A stretch of DNA of 64,000 nucleotides, taken from the NCBI GenBank assembly GCA_018894105.1, contig CM032123.1, positions 8,929,001 to 8,993,000 of the forward strand, written 5' to 3'. The notes below the pieces were generated by a model. That model did not search any database and had not been told where the DNA came from. It saw nothing but the letters and a program-made list of their open reading frames with translations. The stretch comes from Jacaranda mimosifolia (taxonomy: Eukaryota; Streptophyta; Magnoliopsida; Lamiales; Bignoniaceae). Of this stretch, positions 36,961-47,533 are shown piece after piece. Each line of letters opens with the position of its first letter. Within the stretch, counting starts at the first letter, position 1. A program made the translations under genes and the position numbers.

Positions 36961-38720
36961 ATAACCAAACATTTTGCTCGGATTGGCCTCAAGCCCAACA
37001 ATTCTCCATACATATAACAAATTGTGCAAGTGCCCATAAGGACCGTATAGCGCACTGCAAGTTTCAGATAAACAAATGTGCCGGCGAGGCAACTATAACA
37101 GTACAGATAGTTCAGACAGTACAGAAATGCTGACAGGGTAGAACAATAGCAATAAACAATCCAGATAAGCCAGCATGGCCAATTTAAAGTTATAACGGAT
37201 AACAAATGTTCCGGCAAGGCAAAAGATAACAGAACAGGACGAAACAGATAACAAAATGATACAAATAATAGGCAAGAGTTCTAGGCGCCAGAACAGACAG
37301 AATTCAGAATCAGTAACAGACAATAACCCACACATGGTTATATAGATCATATAACAAATATCAATTGAGAACTTAACAATTCTCAGATTTTAACAAAATA
37401 GAATACATATCTGAAACAGGAACCCTCACAGGGTCATTCCACAAGAACATATAAGTATAATCGAGGCCAGAATGGTAGAACCTCACCTTTGTAGTTCTCA
37501 GATATAGCAACCACAGTCAGCAATCCTACTGGTCGGTAGGACCCACTTCGTCGTCACCTAAACAAAAGGGTATTTACCATTACAATCCTTCTTTGATTCT
37601 TAATACGTATAATTAAACTATTAACAGTCCCCCAAAACCTTTACTTAACCAACTAATACAATAATCAGAATCTGACCAAATCTATCGGTACGAGGTATGC
37701 TAATTAAGGTAATTCCTATAGGAATAGCTACAAAAATTTTCGATCCCAATAATAGAATGAAATCTAATCCTTGAATCATATAATTTCCAATACATGATCT
37801 CAATCATCATTAACAACCCATTCAACAAGATAAATCTCAATATCCATGTTTAGGTTCCAATTTATTTAATTCTCAAGTGGTTTACATACTTAATGCACTT
37901 AATTAGTCCAATTGTATATAATATGTCAATCCGGGTCCACTAACTATAATAAGTCCAAGCATGGGATATATGTGTGTGTGTGTGTGTGTGCGCCAAGTCA
38001 CATGTCCTTTCAAAATTGATACAATACAATACTATTAATGAACAAGATACAATACAATAATAAACAATATACAATGTACATGTGTATATATATACATATA
38101 TAATCCAAATAGCATTCCACTTCCAACACAAGAGCGATATGGGATATCCAAAATCACAAACCAAGCACACGAGTGTGATCGTCGTGTCGAGGAGACAAAT
38201 TTGTCTTACTGTTGTCGCCGCCTTCTGCCGTCGCCAGAAAACTCAACGCCACCACCTAGAGATGCCTCTCACCAAGAACTTTCCAATGCTCAGCTCCGTT
38301 TTCAGTTCCTCTGCCAGAAAAGCCTCAATTGCCACCCCAAAAACCCAAAAACTGCCTTGCTCCACCATGAAGTTTTCACTGATTTTTGCACTGACCGCCG
38401 CATGAAACGGATATACAGTAGCACCACCATGATCTTCAAGTTGAGGGCTCTCGAAAATGCTACCCAGATGCTTGCTTGGCCGTTGCTCCGTGGCGTCCTC
38501 CATACCTCGTCGAAATAGATTTCTTCAAGCTTTTGATTTCGGTGATTCGCTGCCCGGAACGCCGCGTGCGAGGTGTCGGAAGGTTGCTGGTGAAGTGGGG
38601 AAGAGGATAATCGGAGGGGTTTGGGGAAAAGGTCGTCAGAGAAGAAAGTCACCAAAGAGGAGAAAGGTTGGACGCGGGGGAAGGATGAGAAGAAATGGAG
38701 GGAAGAAAATGAAAATTGGC

Positions 38721-38728
38721 TATTTAAA
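38721..38728 (-). promoter_or_regulatory. TATA box of the solo LTR
   Basis: On the minus strand CCCTTTAAATAGCC precedes a CT-rich stretch (TTTTCATTTTCTTCCCTCC). It is about 330 bp from the LTR start, so U3 would be short and R-U5 long. It directs transcription leftward. It may still drive transcription, but nothing in the sequence proves this. Confidence 0.5.
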
Positions 38729-39061
38729 GGGGTAAATTTTAAAATCTCATTTGGCCCCCAAAACTTTTGCTGAAACTTCAAATGGGTCCTTCAGTTTTAA
38801 AAGAAAGAAATTAAGTCCAAAATTTTCAAAAGCTTCCATGCAAACCCCTTGATTTTCAAATATAGTCAAATCAAGTCTAAATTAATTCCAAATTGACCCC
38901 AAACTTTCAATTTTTCTAAAAATTGAGGTTTTCTTGTTAACAAGTTGACCCCCAAAATTTAATAAAATCGTAAATTAGTAATTATAACATAAGACTCATG
39001 AAAACTAAATATTAAAAATTAAATTCTATAAATCATAAAATTTTCGGGGTGTTACAATATA

Positions 39062-40250
39062 TGTAGTTAAAATATACAACATTTTATTACTTACATAAGT
39101 ATTATATAAACTGTATACTTTGATATTACAAAAATATGTAAAAGATAAACTTTATACTTGTGATCGATTACTGATTGAAAAATATGGTCACTATTAATTA
39201 GCGACTAAAGCAATAATCAAAAGAAAATTTGGTACAAATTAGTGACCGAAAATAATTCGGTCATTAATCTATAACCGAACTAGTGACTGCATAAATATAA
39301 ATGGCTGAAAAGAAAAAGACCAGTCACTAGTAAGTGATCGAATCAATAACTTGAATAAAAATATATTATTAATGATCATGTGATGATACATTCACTAATC
39401 AGTCATTGAGTGATCACTTTTTTTTTTTTAAATTATGTTTAAAACAACCACTGATCGATCACTACTAATTAGTGATCGTAGCATGCGATCACCGAAATGT
39501 GGTCAATAGAACTCAATTTTTTATTTATAATAAACTAAACTGAAGTCATATATAAAATTATATCATATTGGCTTCATATTGTCAAATTGAGGAAATTAAT
39601 GTAAATTGCAAAATAAATGTTTTGTGGTCTATTCAAAATATAAAAATTCAAATTAATAAAAAAATGTTATATGTGTATATAATTAAATCTAAGCCATAAA
39701 CTTAATAAATTGAAAGTGCATGTGTAAGTAAGAAGATTTCCAGTATTAATTAGATAATTTGCTTGGCAAAAGTTATTAACAATTATAAAGTTAAATTCCT
39801 ATAAGTATTTTGTTTGCCATGAGAACCTTAAAAGTCGTATACTATCAATTCGTTGGTCATTTATGATAAAGACATTAATAAGAGAAAGAGTTATATCAAA
39901 TTAAGGAATATTTTAGATAACTGATTAAAGGATTGATGAAATAACTAAAAAGAACAAAATCGATAAAGCCAAATAAAAACTATCGTATTTGATTGATCGT
40001 GATCACCATGCAAGCAGGAACAAGTATTTACATTCAATATTTTCATCATAAATAGGAATAAGATAATAGTGTAATACATTTCAATACAAATTAAAAAAGA
40101 TGTAATATTAATAAAAAATAAATAAATAATAATATGAAATTGTCATTAATAAATAGATTAAGAGATAATAATTTTTATTATGCCATGCATGAATGACAGT
40201 TTTTAAGTGACTAAATTTTATTTTATCAATATATAACTTAATAATGATAA

Positions 40251-40281
<31 letters not shown>

Positions 40282-43010
40282 TTTTAAGTTCTCACCGTTG
40301 ACAAACAGTTACCCATAACAACTTAGTGAATTTGAAAATTTTGTGTTGTCATTATAAATGTATCACTATTTATCAACACTAATATATACCTTGAACACAA
40401 TTCTGCTACTGTTAAGATTGTAAAATTATTATTGTGATAACATAATTATTTTCACTATATATATAATTACTAATGATTTTTATGTTGTCATCTGCATATT
40501 TTATGACTAATTTTTTTGTTCTATTATTTGTCGTATTTGCAAAAAACAACATTCTTCATTAACTAGTGGATAATTTTTTTAAATGCATATTATTTATTTA
40601 TAAAGTGTGAGGGCGTTAAAATAACAATTTAGTATGTTTCTAATGCATTGATCGACCAAACCAACCTTATTTAAACAAGAACATGTTCAATTTTTTTGCA
40701 TTTTCTCACTTGCCGTTTTTTCTTGGCCAAGCTTCTAATTAGATAGTTTGAGTGGTTGCTTAAAATTAAACACCTTATTTACTTTGAATAAGACTTGATG
40801 CTCAAGTCATGATTATTACGAACGCGATTACGTTAAATTTTGCTCATACATGTTTGGTGAATTAAATAAAATATATCTTATCCATTGACTATGAAGATTT
40901 TAAAAAGTCTCTAGTAGATGTGGCTCATCTATCAAAAAGAATTAAGGCTAACTTTAAATTCTAGTGGTTGTAGCACGTTATTTTCTATGTACGTCTAAAT
41001 TTAAATTGGTACAATATGAGTATTAATTATATTAATAAATAATAAAAACACTCAAAACAAACATTCAACTCAAGAAAACTTAAGATTATGTATAAGACAA
41101 CAACCAAAAAATAAAATAAAATTGACAAGACCTAGTAATAGTTCCTCATATTAATCTATATCATTTATCTCCATGTTTCTAGAGTGTAGCAGGTTTTTCT
41201 TTTCTTTTACCCCACTCATGCCGACTAAATTTGAGATGGCTAATAATTAAGAAGAATTGATGCATGGGATTGTTTTATAAAATTAATTTAGAAGAATATA
41301 TTATTTGTTTTTGGATTATGAGAGAGAAGATAGTGAGGAAAAAAGAGAACATGAGAGATAGCATTTCACTGAGAAATAAAATTTTATTGATAACGTTAAT
41401 TTTTTTTTTCCTAACCAATTAAATGTTTAAAGTTAAAATAGGAACACCATAATTTGGCGTGGCAGAATGAAAATTATAATTTCATGATTATTTTTTTTTC
41501 TCTTTTATAACGTATAATAACGTACTCTTGCATTTGAATATAAAATTTAATAATTTATAATCAAATATAAACAAAATTAATATGTCTATATGTAAAAAAT
41601 TGAAAAATTAATGAAAAATTTGTAACAAAACTAAGTATTATATAGAATATTTATTATTTCATACATCAATGATTAATATTATATATCGTTAGAATATGTC
41701 ATGTAAAAACAAATTCATCTTATAACTCTAATAAACTATATTTAACATTAATATTCGCTTTATATAATTCAGTATATGCATTTTTATATCTCATCAACCA
41801 TATTACATATTTAAGCAAAAAAGAACATTCACATTTGTTTTTGAAATTATTTTTTTATCATTCTAACTTAATAAAATTTCTAGAACTTTTCAATGAAATA
41901 ATATTAAAATTATATTTGTAAAATATCGTATGAGCGATGGGAGATTTACTTTTTGTGATTGAGAATGTGTTCGTTACATTGCATTTTTTTATAAAATTTA
42001 ATTTGAAGAGGCATGAATTCTATCCAATTTAACTTTTCTTATTTATTTTGAAGAGATATGAATATGATGGACGCCTTAGATTATAAAACTTTTATTTCAA
42101 TAGGCATGGACCAAGGCCGCCCCTCTATTTCTTTTTTTAATTTTTGAAAATTGTATACTTAATTTTTAATTTTCATAATAACCTATAATACTTTTACTTT
42201 TAATAGAATTCAATCCTATTCATTTAATATTTTGTTTTTCCAACTATTTTTGAAAAGCATGGATATCCACACCAGCTTCCCAAGAGAATCTTTTTACATT
42301 ATTTTGCCAAATATCTTTTACGCTTCCAAACAGTTCTCTATTTACATATTTAACTTTTACTTAAAATTTTTCAGTGGAAGAATTGTCGTATTTAACTCCT
42401 ATTTAAATCTTTTATTGAGTGACTATTTGCCCAACAGCATGAGTTTTTTTTTTTTTTTTTTCATAATTTGAAAAGTTATGAATTTGAATTTAACGGATTT
42501 TTAATGTGTGCGTGTGTATTATAAATAAATAAAAAAGTTTTATTTATTTTTTTGGTGAATCTTTATATATATATATATATATATATATTCCCTTTGGGGG
42601 TGGGGGAAATAGGGTGAGTGGAGGGGGTAGATATGTAGGGCTTGTTTGTTTATGAATTGGAGCGTTTTGACAAAATATTTTGGTAAAATAATTTTTGAAA
42701 AGTAGGATTGAAGAATGTGATAATTGTTCTTTTGTATTTTTGGTGGTAGATATATAGTGAATTGAAAATTTGTGATAAAATTATTTGTTTGTTTATATTT
42801 TGAAAACAAAATGTAACATTAATAATTTTTTTATTAGATTAGTAGCGTGAAATTGATAATTTTTTATTTTTATTTTTGATAAAAAAAAATGTTTGAAAAT
42901 AAAATTAAATGGGCATTTATATCTTAAGAGTTGAAAAATATTTTAATAATTTACAAATAAACAAGGCTGTAATAATTATGATACGTGTGTGTGAAAGAGA
43001 AGATGTTTGA
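39062..43010. other. AT-rich intergenic DNA with palindromic repeat remnants
   Basis: No gene is supported. About 39150-39540 has many inverted GTGATCG/CGATCAC and TTAGTGACC words, suggesting a foldback element. About 40230-40540 is a diverged CACTA-type MITE, with (ATA)n at 40246-40280. A T-run is at 42446-42461, an (AT)n at 42565-42588 and a G-rich bit at 42596-42628. About 42630-42970 contains a GTTTGTTTATGAATTGG-type MITE-like segment. Confidence 0.45.
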
Positions 43011-43440
43011 TATGTGTCAAACTGTAATTCTGGTCTCCGGGGCAGTTGGGTTGAGAGGCGGGGGTCCCTACTCCCTACCGGGCTTAATCTTAATACGCCC
43101 GGAAATTTCGCGCTACAAAGTGGGGTGGCGTGGGGGGCTCAGTGGCCAGTGGGTGTGCCCCATAAAAATAAAGAAAGACAGCAGCGAGGAGGTGACATTG
43201 GCTATCAGTTCCGAAACCCTTTTTCTGCCTTTTATCTGCACACACAGATTGGACGTTTCCAACCCAAACTTCTGTTCCACCTTACGTACTTTTAGACTAC
43301 ATCCCTCTCTCTTCACCTGCCCACCCCTTCAATTGTCACTTCTCTCTAATCTCTCTCTCTCTAATATTTTTTTCTCATATATATTTCCCATGCAGTCTTT
43401 GCTCATTAATCCGCACAAACATCAGGACAACATTAATTAT
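43011..43440 (+). promoter_or_regulatory. GC-richer island with TATA-like box and CT-rich leader: candidate promoter
   Basis: This 300-400 bp stretch stands out in its AT-rich setting. It has a TATA-like CCATAAAAATAAAG at about 43160, then within 150 bp a strongly CT-rich run (CATCCCTCTCTCTTCACCTG and CTCTCTAATCTCTCTCTC), as in many plant 5' leaders. ORFs through it (43014-43295, 42985-43443) match nothing I know. A GATGTAAGTTT at about 43460 would be a good splice donor. It could be the start of a non-coding transcript or a remnant of a lost gene. Confidence 0.35.
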
Positions 43441-43684
43441 TAATTGTTGCATTTAACTTGATGTAAGTTTCATAGTTTCGACTTTCTAGCATGAGTGAAT
43501 ATGTATTTTTTGTGTGCCTTGTGTACAACTGTTGGGCCTTGTTCTCATGTATAGTTGTTCATGTTTATTTGTGCAACAAAAGGTCGTAGTAGGATTTGAT
43601 TCCCAAGGTCTATATAGATTGTAGGGTACCCTAATTCTATGTTGTTTGAAGTTTAATCGGATCACAGGATAAACAGTTCAGGTT

Positions 43685-43713
43685 GCCACAGTAAGTCACC
43701 TTCTCACTGTGGC
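43685..43713. other. Short perfect hairpin
   Basis: GCCACAGT and ACTGTGGC form an 8-bp stem around a 13-base loop, in sequence that is less AT-rich than the neighbourhood. It is downstream of the candidate promoter at 43.1 kb. No known microRNA was recognised; the stem is too short for a plant pre-miRNA by itself. Confidence 0.4.
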
Positions 43714-43810
43714 ATCAGCCATATGTTTGTGGGGGTTTGCATTATTTCTTCCCAAAGGGAATTTGGAAGACAAGTGTCTGCTCCTTGCTATTTTTTGGTT
43801 GGATGGAATT

Positions 43811-44401
43811 ATGAATGGTAATGGATTCGAGTAAAACTCGGACTGCGCTAACCTCGCCCAGCATGAGTGGGTTTTAAAAGTATAAATGAATTTGAGGCGG
43901 ATCTTGTGTTTTAATTTTTAAATTTGGACACACGATAAATCCATCCCGTTAAAATATTATATATTAATTTTATTTATTATGAGTATATTTATATGATATG
44001 CATTCATATCTATTTGAACAATGTGTATATTACATACATGATTTATATGAATGTAATAATATTGTCATCACAAATAGTTTATGCATTTAATGTGCATATC
44101 TAAGTAGCAAAAAATTTGCAATTTATAATTTTTCAAGAAGAAAAACATACATATGTAAATATTTAAATAATTAATTTTTTATTATTAATATTACTTCTTT
44201 TATTTAAAAAGTTATGGTGATATTATTTTTTAAAAAATATATATTTTTACAATTTTTTTAAGCATACAAAACGGATCCAATGGGTCTAAACCATTAAGAC
44301 TCATGTTTGGGACATAATAGGTCCTGGGTCTTTAAAAATCTTAACAAGTGGATCATGGGTCTTGACGAATCTATCCCGGACCCGCCCCATTGTCATCTCT
44401 A
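43811..44401. repeat. MITE-like repeat with GACAATGGGGCGGG terminus
   Basis: The right end, reverse-complemented, reads TTAGAGATGACAATGGGGCGGG, a common terminus of plant hAT-type MITEs. The left end GAATGGTAATGGATTCGAGTA is a weaker match. CCCATGATCCAC and ATCCATCCCG words suggest inverted arms. The TSD is unclear, so the boundaries are approximate. Confidence 0.45.
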
Positions 44402-44706
44402 AATTGAATAGAGGATTAAAACTTTTGACACTAATCTTTAATTTAGAATAAGCTTTAAGGAAGTATTACTTTGTCTTATGCCAAATTCATTTCACTATTA
44501 TAAAATTAAGTTTTTGCTAAAAAAAATTATTATGAAATTAATTTTATAGCTGTAGCTATAGCTATAAATTATAGCTACGAAATTTTGTAGCAAATATAAT
44601 TTTTTTAATTACATATAATCGACCAAAAAATATTAACTATATATCAATCCATAGTATTGTATATTCTAAGTGTATTAGATGAGTTATATCTTATTCGTAT
44701 GAAAAT

Positions 44707-44759
<53 letters not shown>

Positions 44760-44829
44760 AAGAATGATCTCATTTGCAATAGGTCATAGCAAGGGTTAGT
44801 TAGTTATAAGAGCATTAATTTTGAAATTA
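44402..44829. repeat. Repeat remnant with (AC)n/(AT)n microsatellite
   Basis: AGCTGTAGCTATAGCTATAA and GTAGCAAATATAAT relate this stretch to the repeat near 8650, 23850 and 30950. A compound (AC)n(AT)n microsatellite lies at about 44708-44758. No gene is seen. Confidence 0.45.
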
Positions 44830-46609
44830 CACTACAAAAAATATTGGATATTATTATTTGCACTCCAAAATTTGTTATTGGCACTCCACTTGATTTTTCA
44901 ATCCATATGAATTGACCATTTTATCCTTTTATTTTCAAGATATCATTTAATTTAAATTGGTGGACAATTATGCCCTTAGTGTACTATTCTTTGTTCTATT
45001 AAATATAATCTTGATTCATTCTTAGAATTAATTCATTCCATGCAAATTTGATAGAGCACATAAAAATGAACAAATTATCCCATTTCTAAATTCAATCATC
45101 TCATTGAAGACATAACTATAAACTTCAATAGGAAATGATAGCATCACTATAAAATAATATATTTTTACACCCCAAATGTGAGTCTTGCTTTGCTTCATGA
45201 ATATTTCATGAAGACTGTTGTGTAAAATTATTAAATCAGAAAAGTAAAATGAAGAAAGAGAAGAGCACGACAATTTGTTATTTAAACATGACAAAAAATT
45301 GCCTATATTGCAGGTACCTAAAAGAATGCGGATAATAAACCTCATTTTTTCCACTCAATAAAATGCGGGTAATTTTACCCACTGCCTCATTGCCTAACAT
45401 TTTTTGACCCAACCCACGGGTAACCCATGAACAATCACAAATATATATATATATATATATATATTAAATTTTTCTCTAATTCTCACAATTAATAATTTTT
45501 TTATGATAACAAAAATATTTACGCACTATTTAAATTTTTAGTTTAAATTTTTTTGACATATAATGAGATTTAAATTTGAACTTCGAAATGTATATAACTT
45601 AAAATTGATAGATGTTTATAAGCTATACTTTTCAAACAAAAATACTTGCCATACTTTAAGTACTTGTTCAATATAATGTTTAAAATTTGCAATATCTTTT
45701 ATTAGTTTTATTTAAGTAATATTTGAATAATATTATGTAAATTAAAAAATACATATTAATTTATCTTCAAGTATAAAAAAAATTAAATAAAAATATCTGC
45801 ACATGTGGGCTATCCATCACCCATAGTTATGGGTAATGGATTCACTATCTCGTATACAATAAAAAAGGGATAATATTACCCAACCTATCATTATTCACTC
45901 TTTTTACCCATGGGTAGCCATTTCCCAAGCCTATTGTTATTTCATATTAAGTTGGATAAGTTGGGGTAGAATGTTTTTATGAATAACGAAGTTGAAAGTA
46001 ATAGTTATTATGTTAAAGGATATATTTATCTTGCAAATTAATATAAATGTATTTGAAACATAAGTGGATATTTTGATCTATAACCTAACAAAAAAATTTA
46101 GAATGAAGTGCGAATAATAAATTTTGGAGTGTAAATAACAATGCCCAAAATATTATATTAGTGACAAAATAATAAGTGACAAAAATTGACAATATGTGTA
46201 TTAAATGACAATAGTTTTTATTTTGTCACTAGTGATACTTTTTAGGTGGCAATTATTCTTGTTTTGTCACTTTATGGTCATTAATGACAAAAATTAATAT
46301 TTTAAATTATCACCATTAACAACTAGTGACACACTTATACTAATAATTTAATGACAATGAAAATTTTGTCACAAAGCCACTATAATTTGTGACAAAATTT
46401 TCATTGTCATTAAGTTGTCACTGTAGGAATGTCACTAATTATTAATAATGATATCTTAAACACTATTATTGTAACTATTTAATTTGTAATAATTATTAAG
46501 ATGACAAAATAAAATCTTTTATTACCTAATACACACACACATTTATAATTAGTGACAACTTTTATATTGTCACTCCTTATTTTGTCACTGACTTATCTTT
46601 CTTTTAGTG
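44830..46609. mobile_element. CACTA-type MITE (copy C) split by another transposon
   Basis: The left tip CACTACAAAAAATATT starts at 44830 and the right tip, reversed, is CACTAAAAGAAAGATAAG, ending at 46609. The 3-bp flanks are TTA on both sides (44827-44829, 46610-46612). After the first 16 bases the element is interrupted by the 44846-46146 insertion and resumes at ATATTAGTGACAAAATAATA. Without the insertion and its duplicated target the element is about 471 bp, like its relatives. It is non-coding, and its interior is a near-perfect palindrome around 46380. Confidence 0.87.
44846..46146. mobile_element. TIR transposon (1301 bp) inserted in the CACTA-type MITE
   Basis: The left end GGATATTATTATTTGCACTC and the reversed right end GGGCATTGTTATTTACACTC are inverted partners; similarity runs about 43 bp (CACTCCAAAATTT shared). 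It is flanked by a perfect 8-bp duplication AAAATATT (44838-44845 and 46147-46154). The 8-bp TSD points to hAT, while the TIR length would also suit a MULE. A 108-codon minus-strand frame at 45028-45354 is unrecognised and I do not call it a gene. It contains an (AT)n run at about 45441-45464. Confidence 0.85.
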
Positions 46610-46612
46610 TTA

Positions 46613-47533
46613 TTTAGGACAATTTTGTAACCAAAACTATGAATTTTTAGCATTTATTATGAATTAATTATTATTGATCCCGTAATTTTTTGTAGTGATT
46701 CAAATAGGATATATATGGTTCATGCATGGTCAAGTCATGACTCATGATAATAAGATGGCTAGACAAAACAATCTTAGGTAAGATTATATAGATCAAGAAA
46801 AGATCAAAATATCCCTACATTATAATATTTCTTTCCCCACTTAGGCCACCTCTTTGAGCAAAAGTTCTGAGGCTAGGATTGTCATTATCCTAGCTGCAAG
46901 GTACGTATGGGACTTCATCTAAAACATTGATACGTACAATGGATGTGTTGATGGTGGCTTTTTTATTATACTTATTTTAGCCTATCCTACTTTGTTAAAA
47001 ATTAGATTTTCAAACATGAGTACTTCTAAATATCATATCAATAGTTATTTAAATTATCAACGGTTCTGCTCAATTACAATTTTTCATTATGAACGGTATT
47101 GAAATTAGTATTGTTCTGTTTGTTTGAAATTTGGTTAAGTTGGTACAAAATAAATCAATGTAAATAGTGATAATAACATCAAATGCTCAATCAAAGCTAG
47201 GTTTAGCCGGAACTAGTATATATATGTGGACATGAAGCTACAAAAATAGTGATTTAATTATCATAATTTTAATTACGTGATGTGAATTATAATTGTGATC
47301 TTAATTACAACTATGAGATTAAACCCCACGTCAATTTGTTGGTATTGATATTAGATCTATACGGCCTTTAGCGGGTAGCTTTAAAAATGGGGTTGTCTAA
47401 AGTCATACCACTACCAGGGATCCAAATTAAAGACGCGCGAGGATGGCTTTTCATTTTTTGGCCGAATACAAGAGGGACTTTAACTGTAGCATGGGCGAAG
47501 CGACTAGTTTGCAAGTGATTTTTGTGAATTTAC
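46613..47533. other. Intergenic DNA, nothing recognised
   Basis: There is no gene or clear repeat. CTAGGATTGTCATTATCCTAG at about 46873 is a small inverted repeat. The stretch 47350-47500 is slightly GC-richer but closed in all frames. Confidence 0.4.

Larger units (their letters stand above)
36110..39056 (-). mobile_element. Solo LTR of a Ty3/gypsy retrotransposon (2947 bp)
   Basis: On the minus strand the segment begins TGTAACACCCCG and ends GGGCACTACA, the TG...CA ends of an LTR; TGTAACACCCC starts are common among plant Ty3/gypsy (Tekay/Del-like) LTRs. It is flanked by a perfect 5-bp duplication ATATA (36105-36109 and 39057-39061). No primer binding site, polypurine tract or internal coding domain is present, and its ends do not recur inside, so it reads as a single LTR left by recombination. 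It is markedly less AT-rich than its surroundings. Several ORFs at 38.1-38.8 kb overlap on both strands and are not taken as genes. Lineage assignment is inference. Confidence 0.8.

Noticed and set aside
38082..38781. Overlapping ORFs of 86-159 codons on both strands
   Set aside because: They lie inside the solo LTR, overlap one another on opposite strands and resemble no protein family; the GC-richer base composition of the LTR explains them.
43014..43443. Two plus-strand ORFs of 93 and 152 codons as a protein gene
   Set aside because: The frames overlap each other, show no conserved domain and end in the CT-rich leader-like sequence; a non-coding unit or remnant is more likely.
43685..43713. 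MicroRNA precursor
   Set aside because: The stem is only 8 bp and no known mature microRNA sequence was recognised on either arm.
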